DNA from: Methylococcaceae bacterium
GTDB lineage: Bacteria > Pseudomonadota > Gammaproteobacteria > Methylococcales > Methylomonadaceae
Assembly (NCBI GenBank): GCA_016715325.1
Contig: JADKAL010000002.1
Coordinates: 310,001-374,000, forward strand
Reading direction: 5' to 3'
Length of the DNA stretch: 64,000 nt
Shown here: positions 55,827 through 64,000 of the stretch, piece after piece
Position numbering within the stretch: the stretch's first letter is position 1
How the letters are laid out: each line of letters opens with the position of its first letter
The notes under the pieces: model-generated
What the model was told of the DNA's origin: nothing
Database searches by the model: none
What the model saw: the letters and a program-made list of their open reading frames with translations, nothing else
Position numbers and translations under genes: made by a program

Positions 55827-56900
55827 TCAATCGAATAAATCCAATTGCCCGGATAATAAAGCCGGTTTGAAAAGGTCATTGTTAAACGGCGGCAAGCCCG
55901 GAAATTCAAGTTTATTCCTCGCTAAGTTAAAACGTTGCGCCAGCAGATCGGCATAGTGTCCCGTACCGCGCATTCGTAGGCCGAAAGTTGAGTCGTAAGC
56001 TTTTCCGTCTCGAGAGTCGACAATACGGTTCATCATGTGGTTTGCTTTTAATGGTTCATGGGTTTGCAGCCATTCTGAGAACAATTCTTTGAGTTCGTGC
56101 GGTAAGCGTAAAAAAACATAACCGGCATCTAGCGCGCCTGCTTCGCGGCTTTGTTGTAATATTTTTTCCAGCTCGCAATCGTTCAGCATGGGAATTAGCG
56201 GTGCAACGAGCACCGACACCGGAACTCCTGCATCTGCCAATTTCGCGAGTGTTTCTAATCGTCTCTTCGGTGCGGCGGCACGCGGTTCCAATCGGCGAGC
56301 CAACTCCGGATTCAACGAGGTTATAGATAGCGAAACATGAACAAGCCCTTGCGCTGCCATTGCCGTTAGTAAATCCAGATCGCGCTCGATGAGCGATGAT
56401 TTGGTGACAATCGAAACCGGGTGATTAGTCAGGTGAAGTACTTCCAGAAGCCGTCGAGTCAATTTTAGCTGCCGTTCTACCGGTTGGTAAGCATCGGTAT
56501 TGATACCGAGAGCGATAGGTGCGGGGCGATAGCTCTTTGCAGCTAATTCAACAGCAAGCAATTCCGGCGCAGTCGGCTTATAAAACAACTTGGTTTCAAA
56601 ATCCAAACCCGGCGATAAGCCTAAATAGGCATGGCTTGGACGTGCAAAACAGTAAACGCAACCGTGTTCGCAACCTCGATAGGGATTTATCGAACGATCA
56701 AACGGCACATCCGGCGATTGGTTGTACGTTATGACTGATTTTGCACTGTCTATAAATAATTGAGTGGCTAGCTTTGCCGGATTATCGTCCGGATTACCCC
56801 AGCCGTCGTCGAAACTTTCTTTTGTTAAAGTTTCAAAACGACCTGTCTGGTTGCTTAAAGCACCGCGGCCTTTCTTGAATGATGGGGTTAGGATCGGCAT
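55827..56900 (-). CDS. PA0069-family radical SAM protein
   Basis: A 357-residue radical SAM enzyme. The cluster motif CxxxCxxC lies in NPYRGCEHGCVYCFARPSHAYL near residue 76. DFETKLFYKPTAPELLA and ITSLNPELARRLEPRAAAPKRRL are typical of the PA0069/SplB-like group. Related proteins are sometimes called DNA repair photolyase-like, but the reaction is unknown. It is convergent with the FtsH-type gene. Confidence 0.88.
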   Translation of the reverse strand: MPILTPSFKKGRGALSNQTGRFETLTKESFDDGWGNPDDNPAKLATQLFIDSAKSVITYNQSPDVPFDRSINPYRGCEHGCVYCFARPSHAYLGLSPGLDFETKLFYKPTAPELLAVELAAKSYRPAPIALGINTDAYQPVERQLKLTRRLLEVLHLTNHPVSIVTKSSLIERDLDLLTAMAAQGLVHVSLSITSLNPELARRLEPRAAAPKRRLETLAKLADAGVPVSVLVAPLIPMLNDCELEKILQQSREAGALDAGYVFLRLPHELKELFSEWLQTHEPLKANHMMNRIVDSRDGKAYDSTFGLRMRGTGHYADLLAQRFNLARNKLEFPGLPPFNNDLFKPALLSGQLDLFD

Positions 56901-57449
56901 AGATATAAGAACAAATGCAAAACATAAGATATTTTTCGGATTTAAACAAGCAAAATCTGACTGAGAATACTGGATTTCGAAATGCTATGGTTATGTAAAA
57001 TTTCTTACCAACGGCATGATGGAATAGCTAAAAAGGTTGTTTGTTTTGTAATACGTTTATTCCATCTGTTTAAAATTGAGACGTCAGTCGACGGCCTAAG
57101 TCCTTAAAAAATATTATCTAATCTCCAATTTTATAAATATATTTGGTTCTTATCTTATTTTTGAAATAAGCTGTAATTTCCATAATTAGTGCTACGTTCA
57201 TTTTCTATATTTAACATCGCAAAACCATCGTTTTTTACTCCGTATTAAATTTATATCTCTGCGTTGCTTAGCATGGTTTGAACCGGCAATTGTTATTATT
57301 AGAAGTCTGACGAAAACCGCTGTTAATGCCGGATCCTGTCAACGAGATTTAGTTAGTAGTATTTTGGAACCTATTAATTCTTATAGTTAGTAAGGAATTG
57401 TTAAATATTTCAAAAATTTAATTTTCACCACTTTTTGAGGTAAACCAAA
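56901..57449. other. AT-rich intergenic region, nothing recognised
   Basis: About 550 bases, markedly AT-rich, between the radical SAM gene and a degraded gene. No gene, repeat or RNA is supported. Confidence 0.45.
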
Positions 57450-57788
57450 ATGAAAAATCACACTTAAGATAAGCGTTATAACGCTGTCAATCCAATCAAA
57501 CCGTTAGCATTAGCCAGCGCTATTTCTTGTTTTCTCGGTTTACCGCTCGCCGCATGGAGCGATAGCGTAAAAATTTTGATTAAATTGCACGAATTAATCC
57601 GGGCGACTCAAGGCACTCATAATGCGCTGTTGGATCTTGAAGAACTGGATGAAGCTAAACTGGATGCATTTAGGTTGAAATACGAAGCTTTGGCGTAGTT
57701 GGCGCGGTTGAATGCGGATAAGGGAATGGGGGATTCCGATACGCCGGAAGCCGATATTGTTTACGGCAACGGAAAAAACAAAATATGA
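57450..57788 (+). pseudogene. Low-affinity iron permease remnant
   Basis: The frame holds VKILIKLHELIRATQGTHNALLDLEELDE followed by AKLDAFRLKYEALA, then a stop at about 57697, then LARLNADKGMGDSDTPEADI. This closely resembles the cytoplasmic C-terminal tail of low-affinity iron permease family proteins (LDELIRATEGAHNALLDLEELTEEEL). The transmembrane body is missing. A short N-terminal piece (MKNHT, stop, NPIKPLALASAISCFLGLPLAAWSD) precedes it. It is a decayed gene. Confidence 0.62.
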
Positions 57789-57795
57789 ATCCGGG

Positions 57796-58620
57796 TTAAA
57801 GGTGCGGTTGATTGATACCGGTCCGTTTAATCGTGACTTGATCGCCGACCGACAACATTCCAATGTTGTCATGGAGGGCATTTTGACCGAAATACACCTT
57901 ATTTTCCGATTTTCTTAATCGATTGAGTGTTGTTAATGGTTCTTTACCGGTCTGCGCTGTTTCCGGATCGATGGTCGGCACCGAGCAACGCGAGCATGGT
58001 TTAGGTAATCGAAAACCGATAGCGCCTATCGAAATTTCCCGCCAAGTGTCTTCGGCATAACTACCACAACCGGAAACAACCAAATTGGGTCTGAATCTGC
58101 TCATGGATAGTTCAAGGTTCATGGCTTTGTTCAGAGCAGTTAGCGAATTTTCCGAAATCAATAAAAAGGGAAAGCCGTCCGAGAGGGCCGCTTTATCCGA
58201 GCTTTTTGCAAATTGCGGGTTGACGGGACGAATAACCGATTCCGGCTGATACACAAGACGACAACTTATACCGAGAAAGCGGTTGAACCATTTGTCGGCC
58301 TCTGGCGATACGGCGAGGGTATCGACTTGATCGTGCCAAATCGTACTCCGAATTATTTCGCCTTTTGTAGGGTTGAGCTCCAACCTAAGTTCTTCCATGT
58401 CTGGAGCCGTTAATACCAACTCATTCTCGGTTAACGCCGTTTTAATTAGCGCCATGCGCGGTAGTCGGCGTTGGCTGAGAAATTGATTTTCTTTGTCGAT
58501 TAACATCCACTGACGGTCAAATTTAAGTCCAGTTTCCGTAACAGGCCAGCTTTGCAATGGAATACCGGTTAACGACTTCACCGGATAAATATAAATGGCG
58601 CTAAGGAGAATGTTTGACAT
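57796..58620 (-). CDS. MOSC-domain protein
   Basis: A 274-residue protein with an N-terminal MOSC_N beta-barrel (IYIYPVKSLTGIPLQSW, FDRQWMLIDKENQFLSQRRLPRMALI). The MOSC domain has the conserved Cys in FRLPKPCSRCSVPTIDPETA. The family includes mARC-type molybdenum-cofactor reductases and uncharacterised sulfur-carrier proteins. It has no fused ferredoxin domain, as some bacterial members do. It lies 33 bp downstream of the PilZ gene on the same strand. Confidence 0.9.
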   Translation of the reverse strand: MSNILLSAIYIYPVKSLTGIPLQSWPVTETGLKFDRQWMLIDKENQFLSQRRLPRMALIKTALTENELVLTAPDMEELRLELNPTKGEIIRSTIWHDQVDTLAVSPEADKWFNRFLGISCRLVYQPESVIRPVNPQFAKSSDKAALSDGFPFLLISENSLTALNKAMNLELSMSRFRPNLVVSGCGSYAEDTWREISIGAIGFRLPKPCSRCSVPTIDPETAQTGKEPLTTLNRLRKSENKVYFGQNALHDNIGMLSVGDQVTIKRTGINQPHL

Positions 58621-58653
58621 GTTAATTGTCTTGGTTTGTTGCGAGAATCGGGT

Positions 58654-59070
58654 TTACTTAAAAGCTAATTTTCGCTGGGTAGCCAATAGATGGTCTGCTA
58701 ATGCGTCGTTCAGATGATCGAATTTAATGCCGTAAAATTGCAATTCGCCAATGGATTTACGCACAACTTTGCCGGGAACCTCAAATTCTCTGAAATCGGC
58801 AAAACGGAGCGTCAAGATTATTTTTTTATTGGTCGCCAAGCGCATATTGGTGGCAATCAATACGCCTCTGCTGCTGATATCGATCAACTTGACCGAGCTA
58901 TTTTTATGCATCAGAAAAGTAAAATTAAATAACCCGATTTTACGCACCGTCACGCCGATGTCGTTTCTCAAATAACGAATGCTCATGCGCCGATTGGTTT
59001 CGAAGGGGGCTGGCGTACCTCGATTAAACCAAGTATCTGAGGTCGTTCTGGAATGACGAATGTTGGTCAT
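58654..59070 (-). CDS. PilZ-domain protein
   Basis: A 138-residue single PilZ domain, likely a cyclic-di-GMP receptor. The RxxxR switch is present in ETNRRMSIRYLR near residue 26 and the D-x-S-x-x-G motif in LIDISSRGVLIA near 64. The remaining barrel strands follow (FEVPGKVVRK, YGIKFDHLN). It is upstream of the MOSC gene and may share its transcript. Confidence 0.87.
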   Translation of the reverse strand: MTNIRHSRTTSDTWFNRGTPAPFETNRRMSIRYLRNDIGVTVRKIGLFNFTFLMHKNSSVKLIDISSRGVLIATNMRLATNKKIILTLRFADFREFEVPGKVVRKSIGELQFYGIKFDHLNDALADHLLATQRKLAFK

Positions 59071-59339
59071 GACTTGGGAGGCTAGTAGGTTAAGGCATTA
59101 TGGTAAGTATTGACCTTAATGCGTCATTTTTCAAATATTCGACAGTTTAATTAAAAAAATTTAGAATCAAGATGCGCATATAAATATAAAAATAATATTA
59201 AAAACAATGGCTAATAGTTATGACTGGTTGATCTTAGATCTGCAGGGAAATCCTGCCGTAGTTTATTACTAGCCTGTTTTTATAATAAAAATTAAGATAT
59301 TACAGCCTATTTGATTATCGACACGCTTTTTTCCGTAGA

Positions 59340-60533
59340 ATGCGACCAATAACGTTGTTTAGACCCCTGTTTTTTTTCTGTTTGCTGCTTATGCTGAGCC
59401 TTAATGTGTTTGCTAAAGGCAAACAAGTCGTCAAGATTGCTTACTTAACGCAACTTCAAAAGCCACGACCGCCGACATCGAATATCGATCCCATCGTAGA
59501 AAACAAAGGTTTTCCCGGAGCGGAATTGGGTGTCGAAGATAACAACACAACGGGTGAATACACCAAACAATTCTTTTCATTAGATAAGTTCATTGTCCCT
59601 GCCGATGGCGATGTAATGGAGATATACACGAAGAAAATCGCCACAAAGTACGCTTTTGTCGTGACGAATCTCGGTCCGCAGTTGACGAATGCCATCGCCG
59701 ATTTAGAGCAAGCGCAAAATCAGCTGATTTTAGATGTGCAGACAGTCGACGATGCTTTACGTAACAAGGAATGCCGCGCCAATGTGTTGCATTTGTTGCC
59801 CAGTCGAGCCATGCGAGCCGATGCGCTGGCGCAATACCTGATGAAAAAACGCTGGACGAAATGGTTTCTTGTCGTTGGAACTGCACCGGAAGATAAATTG
59901 TTTTCGGATGCTTTAAAGCGGGCGGCCAAGCGTTTCGGCATGAAAATAATTCAAGAAAAAGCCTGGGAACATACTTTCGATGCTCGAAAAAGCGCTCAAT
60001 CCGATGTCGCTGTGTTTACTCAGATAGAGGACGATTACGATGTTTTGGTTGTTGCCGACGAACAAGGTCAATTCGGCGAATATTTGGAATATAGAACGTG
60101 GTTTCCAAGGCCGGTCGCCGGAACGCAAGGATTGATAGCGACTTCTTGGCACCGAGCGCATGAACAATGGGGTGCCTCCCAAATACAAAATCGTTTCAAA
60201 GAGCGGGCAGGACGTTGGATGGAGGAGCAGGATTACAGTGCTTATTTAGCCATTCGCGCAATCGGAGAGTCGGCAACACGAACGAAGTCGAACGAGTTAA
60301 AACCGATCAAAGATCATCTTTTAGGTAATGAGTTTGCTTTACAGGGCTACAAAGGCACGCCGTTATCCTTCCGGTCATGGGACCATCAATTGCGCCAACC
60401 GATATTATTAACAGCGCCGCGTTCGCTGGTATCCGTTGCGCCTATTGAAGGTTTTTTACATCCTAAAACCGAATTGGATACCTTGGGTTACGATCAACCT
60501 GAAACAGACTGTCAGTGGAATAAAGGTCAATGA
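59340..60533 (+). CDS. PQQ-alcohol-system ABC transporter binding protein
   Basis: A 397-residue periplasmic protein of the branched-chain amino-acid-binding fold (TIGR03863-like). It has a signal peptide (residues 1-25, ending LNVFA) and the family opening VVKIAYLTQLQKPRPP. NKGFPGAELGVEDNNTTGEY and VLHLLPSRAMRADALAQYLMKKRW follow. Such proteins occur beside PQQ-dependent alcohol dehydrogenase genes and are thought to serve an associated ABC exporter. Its stop overlaps the next start by 4 nt. It is the first gene of a four-gene operon. Confidence 0.87.
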   Translation: MRPITLFRPLFFFCLLLMLSLNVFAKGKQVVKIAYLTQLQKPRPPTSNIDPIVENKGFPGAELGVEDNNTTGEYTKQFFSLDKFIVPADGDVMEIYTKKIATKYAFVVTNLGPQLTNAIADLEQAQNQLILDVQTVDDALRNKECRANVLHLLPSRAMRADALAQYLMKKRWTKWFLVVGTAPEDKLFSDALKRAAKRFGMKIIQEKAWEHTFDARKSAQSDVAVFTQIEDDYDVLVVADEQGQFGEYLEYRTWFPRPVAGTQGLIATSWHRAHEQWGASQIQNRFKERAGRWMEEQDYSAYLAIRAIGESATRTKSNELKPIKDHLLGNEFALQGYKGTPLSFRSWDHQLRQPILLTAPRSLVSVAPIEGFLHPKTELDTLGYDQPETDCQWNKGQ

Positions 60534-61492
60534 AAAAACAATTATTTAGCTTTATTATTGCAGGGCTTTTCATAACGCCTGTTGAAGCCGAAACGGTATT
60601 TATCTCGCTAGAAAAGGATAATGCAATAGCCGTCGTCGATCCCATCGAAGGAACATTAAGCAAAACCGTCGAGGTCGGTCGGCGTCCTCGCGGTATTGCC
60701 TTGAGCCCGGATAATAAGGTGATCTATGTTGCCGTAAGCGACGATAACGTAATCAAGATGCTGGATGCCGAGTCTTTGCAAGAGCTCGGGACGTTGCCTT
60801 CGGGAGACGATCCCGAAACCTTTGCGTTAAATCCGAAAGGGGATCGCATCTACATCTCCAATGAAGACGACAGCATGGTGACAGCCGTCGACATCGCCAA
60901 GAAAAAGACAATCAAGAATATTAAAGTGGGCGTCGAACCTGAAGGCATTGCCGTAAGCCCGGACAATCGGTGGGTTGTGAGTGCATCGGAAACAACCAAT
61001 ATGCTGCATTGGATAGACACGAAAACACACGAAATTACCGAAAATACCCTGGTCGATACGCGTCCTCGCGCCTTAACGTTTACCGGCGATAGTAAGTTCG
61101 TTTGGGCAACCTCGGAAATGGCGGGAAGTCTTATGATTTTAGACACGGCAACAAAGCAAATCGTCAAACGGGTCGGTTTTGAAATACCGGGTGTTGCGAA
61201 AGATAAAATTCAACCCGTCGGGGTCGTCGTCGATAAAGCCAACAAGCACGGCTATGTCGCTTTAGGAACGGCGAATCGTATCGCTGTGGTAAATGCTCGA
61301 ACCCATGAGGTTGAAAAATACTTATTGGTTGGTCAACGGGTTTGGAATCTTGCCTTTTCCCCGGATCAAAAACGGCTTTACACGGCAAATGGGGTTAGCA
61401 ACGATATGTCGATCATAGATTTAGAGAACTTAACCGTTACAAAGTCGGTCGGCGTTGGCAATTATCCCTGGGGTGTTGCGGTCAAGCCATGA
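60530..61492 (+). CDS. PQQ-catabolism-associated beta-propeller protein
   Basis: A 320-residue exported YVTN-type propeller (TIGR03866-like) with a signal peptide ending TPVEA. The repeats carry the marks VGRRPRGIALSPDNKVIYVAVSDDN, VGVEPEGIAVSPDNRWVV and VGNYPWGVAVKP at the end. The name comes from its constant association with PQQ-dependent alcohol oxidation genes, and its biochemical role is unknown. ATGA overlaps join it to both neighbours. Confidence 0.88.
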   Translation: MKKQLFSFIIAGLFITPVEAETVFISLEKDNAIAVVDPIEGTLSKTVEVGRRPRGIALSPDNKVIYVAVSDDNVIKMLDAESLQELGTLPSGDDPETFALNPKGDRIYISNEDDSMVTAVDIAKKKTIKNIKVGVEPEGIAVSPDNRWVVSASETTNMLHWIDTKTHEITENTLVDTRPRALTFTGDSKFVWATSEMAGSLMILDTATKQIVKRVGFEIPGVAKDKIQPVGVVVDKANKHGYVALGTANRIAVVNARTHEVEKYLLVGQRVWNLAFSPDQKRLYTANGVSNDMSIIDLENLTVTKSVGVGNYPWGVAVKP

Positions 61493-62232
61493 GCCGAAGC
61501 TATGCGTTGACTATTGAAAATTTAAGTTTCTCCTATAGCGGGAGAAAAGCGCTGGACACTATCGGATTTACGATAAATCCGGGTGAATGCACGATATTGT
61601 TGGGTCCGAATGGTGCAGGGAAAAGCACGCTATTCGCTCTAATAACCCGATTATACGATGCCCGAAGCGGACGTATCGAATTATGCGGTTTCGATATTAA
61701 AAAACACACCAGCCAAGCCTTAGCTCGATTGGGTGTTGTTTTTCAGCAATCAACCCTCGATATCGATCTTACCGTCATGCAGAACCTTAACTATCATGCG
61801 GCTCTGCATGGGATGGGCGGAAAATTCGCTAAACAACGTATCCAACAAGAACTAGAACGTCTAAATATGTTCGAACGGCGCTTTGAAAAAATACGCCAAT
61901 TAAACGGCGGACATCGGCGACGTGTTGAAATAGCAAGAGCTTTGCTGCACAAGCCGTCATTGTTGTTGTTAGACGAACCCACGGTCGGGCTGGATGTACC
62001 TAGTCGGCAAGAAATTGTCGATCACGTGCATCGGTTGGTTAAAGACGACAATATTGCCGTTTTATGGGCAAGTCATTTAATAGACGAGATTTATCCCGAT
62101 GATCGGCTGGTTGTTTTACACAAGGGTCACATTAAAGCGGTCGGCCCGGTGGACAGCGTTTTAAAACAGACAAATGCACCGACAATCAAGGAAGCGTTTT
62201 ATGCGTTAACGCAAGAAGGAGGTCGGGGATGA
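61489..62232 (+). CDS. ABC transporter ATP-binding protein, PQQ alcohol system
   Basis: A 247-residue ABC ATPase (TIGR03864-like). It has Walker A LLGPNGAGKSTLF near residue 38, Walker B LLLLDEPTVGLD near 155 and the H-loop WASHLIDE. The signature motif is LNGGHRRR, where most ABC proteins have LSGGQ; this variation is common in the NodI/drug-export branch. It pairs with the permease that follows after a 4-nt overlap. Confidence 0.9.
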   Translation: MSRSYALTIENLSFSYSGRKALDTIGFTINPGECTILLGPNGAGKSTLFALITRLYDARSGRIELCGFDIKKHTSQALARLGVVFQQSTLDIDLTVMQNLNYHAALHGMGGKFAKQRIQQELERLNMFERRFEKIRQLNGGHRRRVEIARALLHKPSLLLLDEPTVGLDVPSRQEIVDHVHRLVKDDNIAVLWASHLIDEIYPDDRLVVLHKGHIKAVGPVDSVLKQTNAPTIKEAFYALTQEGGRG

Positions 62233-63032
62233 AGTTACTGCATTACTGGCGCGCCATGTGGGGCATTATCTGGCGCGAATGTTGGCGCTTTGTGACTCAA
62301 AAGGAACGCTTTGTTTCCGCATTGGTAAGACCGTTGGTCTGGCTATTTATTTTCGCTGCCGGATTCCGATCCGCGTTAGGATTAGCCATCAGTCCGCCCT
62401 ATGAAACCTACATTCTTTATGAAGTTTATATCGTACCGGGACTCTGCGGCATGATTCAATTATTCAACGGCATGCAAAGTTCGCTATCGATGGTATACGA
62501 CCGTGAGATGGGTAGTATGCGAATTTTGTTGACATGCCCTTTGCCGCGCTGGTTTTTATTATTTTCTAAACTGTTAGCAGGAACCGCAGTTTCAATCTTA
62601 CAAGTTTACGTTTTCTTAGCGATTGCTTGGTGTTACGACATTCGTCCGCCCTTGCACGGTTACGGCTGGGTACTGTCGGCCCTGGTTTTAGTAGGGATGA
62701 TGCTGGGTGCATTAGGTTTGTTACTATCATCACTTATTAAGCAACTGGAAAATTTTGCCGGGGTGATGAATTTTGTTATTTTCCCGCTGTTTTTTATGTC
62801 AACCGCATTATATCCGTTGTGGAAAATTAAAGAATCCAGCGCACTGTTATACCGGCTAGCGGAATATAATCCCTTTTCTCAAAGTGTCGAGCTGATACGG
62901 TTCGCCTTATACGGACAATTCAATCAACATGCTTTTATCTATACCTTGGGTGCCTTTATTGTTTTTATGACACTGGCAATCTTAGGTTATAATCCATCAA
63001 AAGGGATGATGACGCGAAAAGGAGGCGGATGA
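62229..63032 (+). CDS. ABC transporter permease, PQQ alcohol system (PedC-like)
   Basis: A 267-residue ABC-2 type permease with six hydrophobic spans. The opening LLHYWRAMWGIIWRECWRFVTQKERF and the conserved loop YDREMGSMRILLTCPLPRWFLL match the ABC-2/PedC group (TIGR03861-like). The partner ATPase lies directly upstream. The exported molecule is unknown. Its stop overlaps a short ORF by 4 nt. Confidence 0.88.
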   Translation: MKLLHYWRAMWGIIWRECWRFVTQKERFVSALVRPLVWLFIFAAGFRSALGLAISPPYETYILYEVYIVPGLCGMIQLFNGMQSSLSMVYDREMGSMRILLTCPLPRWFLLFSKLLAGTAVSILQVYVFLAIAWCYDIRPPLHGYGWVLSALVLVGMMLGALGLLLSSLIKQLENFAGVMNFVIFPLFFMSTALYPLWKIKESSALLYRLAEYNPFSQSVELIRFALYGQFNQHAFIYTLGAFIVFMTLAILGYNPSKGMMTRKGGG

Positions 63033-63109
63033 TGTTGAGTTACAAAGCTTTTTTACGCCTTTCTATGTTGCTCGTGAGCCTTAAAGATAATCAATCATAC
63101 GGTGAATAG
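63029..63109 (+). CDS. 26-aa micro-ORF coupled to the operon
   Basis: ATGATG overlaps the permease stop by 4 nt, exactly as at the other junctions of the operon. It reads MMLSYKAFLRLSMLLVSLKD to a TAG at 63107. The next gene's GTG follows with no gap. The sequence looks like the start of a signal peptide, so it may be the stub of a lost fifth operon gene. Confidence 0.4.
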   Translation: MMLSYKAFLRLSMLLVSLKDNQSYGE

Positions 63110-64000
63110 GTGAAAAACTCATTTTTTCTTGTAATACCCTTACAAGAATCAAAGCCTGATCGGCTGAAAGAATTTGAACCCAAAGCGTTGGAGCAATGGC
63201 TGGTTGAATTGCCAACGGCTAATCCGGGATTAGCAACTCGGCTTATTCTTGATTACATATCCAGCTCCAACATGCTAAAAATGCCTCTGCAATTACGTTT
63301 GGATGCCTTAGAGCAAATGCGTTCGAAAGTTTTGATCATTGAGGAATATCTTCGCTCCAGACTGATAAGCGCCGCCTTTCCAAAAGGAGAAAATGATTTA
63401 AAGATCCTTCAAGTCTTGGTCTCCTTAGAAAAAGAATACGCAATCGGTTACTGGATTGTGCTAAAAGAGCTTACGCGCCGTCAAGTGAGCTGGTTTCAGG
63501 GGAAAAACCTAGCATTGGCATTGCAACGCTGTATCAAAGGTTTGAGTAGCATTGTCGTAAGCCACTTTATCATGGGCTTGCCCATACCTGATTGGGTATG
63601 GATCGATTTACATTCGCTGTATAAACTCAGCGTAACTTTAAAAAAAGATACGGTAAAGGTGGTCGATAGCACTAATATAAGTATCAAAGCCAGCAGTCCT
63701 GAGGAATGTTACCGGCGAATACTCTTATTGCATCTGTCAAGGCCGACCGGTTTGATGCAAAAAGAAATTCTTCAGGTTTATGGTTTTATAGAAGTCTTAT
63801 TTCCTTATTTCAATTTAAGTCCGGTTGCGATTGAAAGTCAGCAGATGCAATTTGCAATTTTGACCGATGAAGATAAACCGCCCTTGGTTCAAAGCGACTT
63901 ACATAGTAAGCGTCATTCGAACACACTGTTCATCGATTTGACACGCCTTATCAAGGCGCTGGAAAAAAAGGATAAATTTTCAAGTCAGTCGCAAACGCGT
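63110..64000 (+). CDS. Large cytoplasmic protein of unknown function (partial)
   Basis: An open frame from GTG 63110 to the window edge, at least 297 residues, with no signal peptide. It is helical and Leu-rich (LEQWLVELPTANPGLATRLILDYI, QLRLDALEQMRSKVLIIEEYLRS, GYWIVLKELTRRQVSWFQGKNL). It resembles the N-terminal region of large proteins of beta- and gammaproteobacteria that end in a PilZ-like domain. That resemblance is from memory and the C-terminus is not visible. The start is uncertain; GTG is chosen because the preceding codon is a stop. Confidence 0.6.
   Translation, partial: MKNSFFLVIPLQESKPDRLKEFEPKALEQWLVELPTANPGLATRLILDYISSSNMLKMPLQLRLDALEQMRSKVLIIEEYLRSRLISAAFPKGENDLKILQVLVSLEKEYAIGYWIVLKELTRRQVSWFQGKNLALALQRCIKGLSSIVVSHFIMGLPIPDWVWIDLHSLYKLSVTLKKDTVKVVDSTNISIKASSPEECYRRILLLHLSRPTGLMQKEILQVYGFIEVLFPYFNLSPVAIESQQMQFAILTDEDKPPLVQSDLHSKRHSNTLFIDLTRLIKALEKKDKFSSQSQTR

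Overview
The window looks like the chromosome of a gammaproteobacterium of about 45% GC, most plausibly a methanotroph or methylotroph of the Methylococcales. The main clues are a cytochrome P460, a four-gene ABC/beta-propeller operon of the kind tied to PQQ-dependent alcohol oxidation, TamA/TamB, CysD/CysN, PEP synthase and a PA0069-type radical SAM protein. I saw no rRNA, tRNA or CRISPR array. The taxonomic call is an inference from gene content.

Layout. 1-2014: sulfate activation genes cysD and cysN (cysN runs off the left edge). 2209-5120: decaying genes, including an internally deleted FAD oxidoreductase, a frameshifted membrane protein and the tail of a beta-carbonic anhydrase. 5288-11014: tamA-tamB, overlapping by 4 nt. 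11732-15351: flavodoxin, a small conserved protein, an AAA+ ATPase and an orphan Nif11-type small protein. 16013-21752: alpha/beta hydrolase, rhodanese lipoprotein, zinc alcohol dehydrogenase, an adenylate-forming ligase and an aminotransferase. 21939-23032: cytochrome P460, a 321-bp tandem duplication of its 3' half, and an IS110-type transposase tail.

23460-33515 is the most distinctive part. It is an integron gene-cassette array without an integrase (CALIN-like), with eleven attC sites and a terminal half-site. All cassette genes are on the minus strand and most have no recognisable function. One attC is split by an IS110-family element, and a second cassette carries an IS91-type transposase coupled to a tyrosine recombinase.

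33893-41216: outer-membrane channel-like protein, a 991-aa RTX protein, a decayed REP-associated tyrosine transposase (RAYT) inside a field of REP-like palindromic repeats, and a secreted PQQ-like beta-propeller. 41437-42838: DNA repair (exonuclease III, a uracil-DNA glycosylase-like protein). 43197-46254: persulfide dioxygenase-rhodanese divergent from a sigma-54 activator, with a matching GG-N10-GC promoter and upstream inverted repeats between them. 46521-59070: DODA-type dioxygenase, YceI, YebC, dienelactone hydrolase, methyltransferase, ppsA, an FtsH-type protease, radical SAM, MOSC and PilZ proteins plus two remnants. 59340-63032: the PQQ-linked ABC operon, with every junction overlapping by 4 nt, followed by an open-ended gene.

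About eleven genes or elements are broken by what look like single-base indels, many beside homopolymers. Sequencing or assembly error is therefore a serious alternative to true pseudogenisation for TamB, the AAA+ ATPase, FtsH and others.
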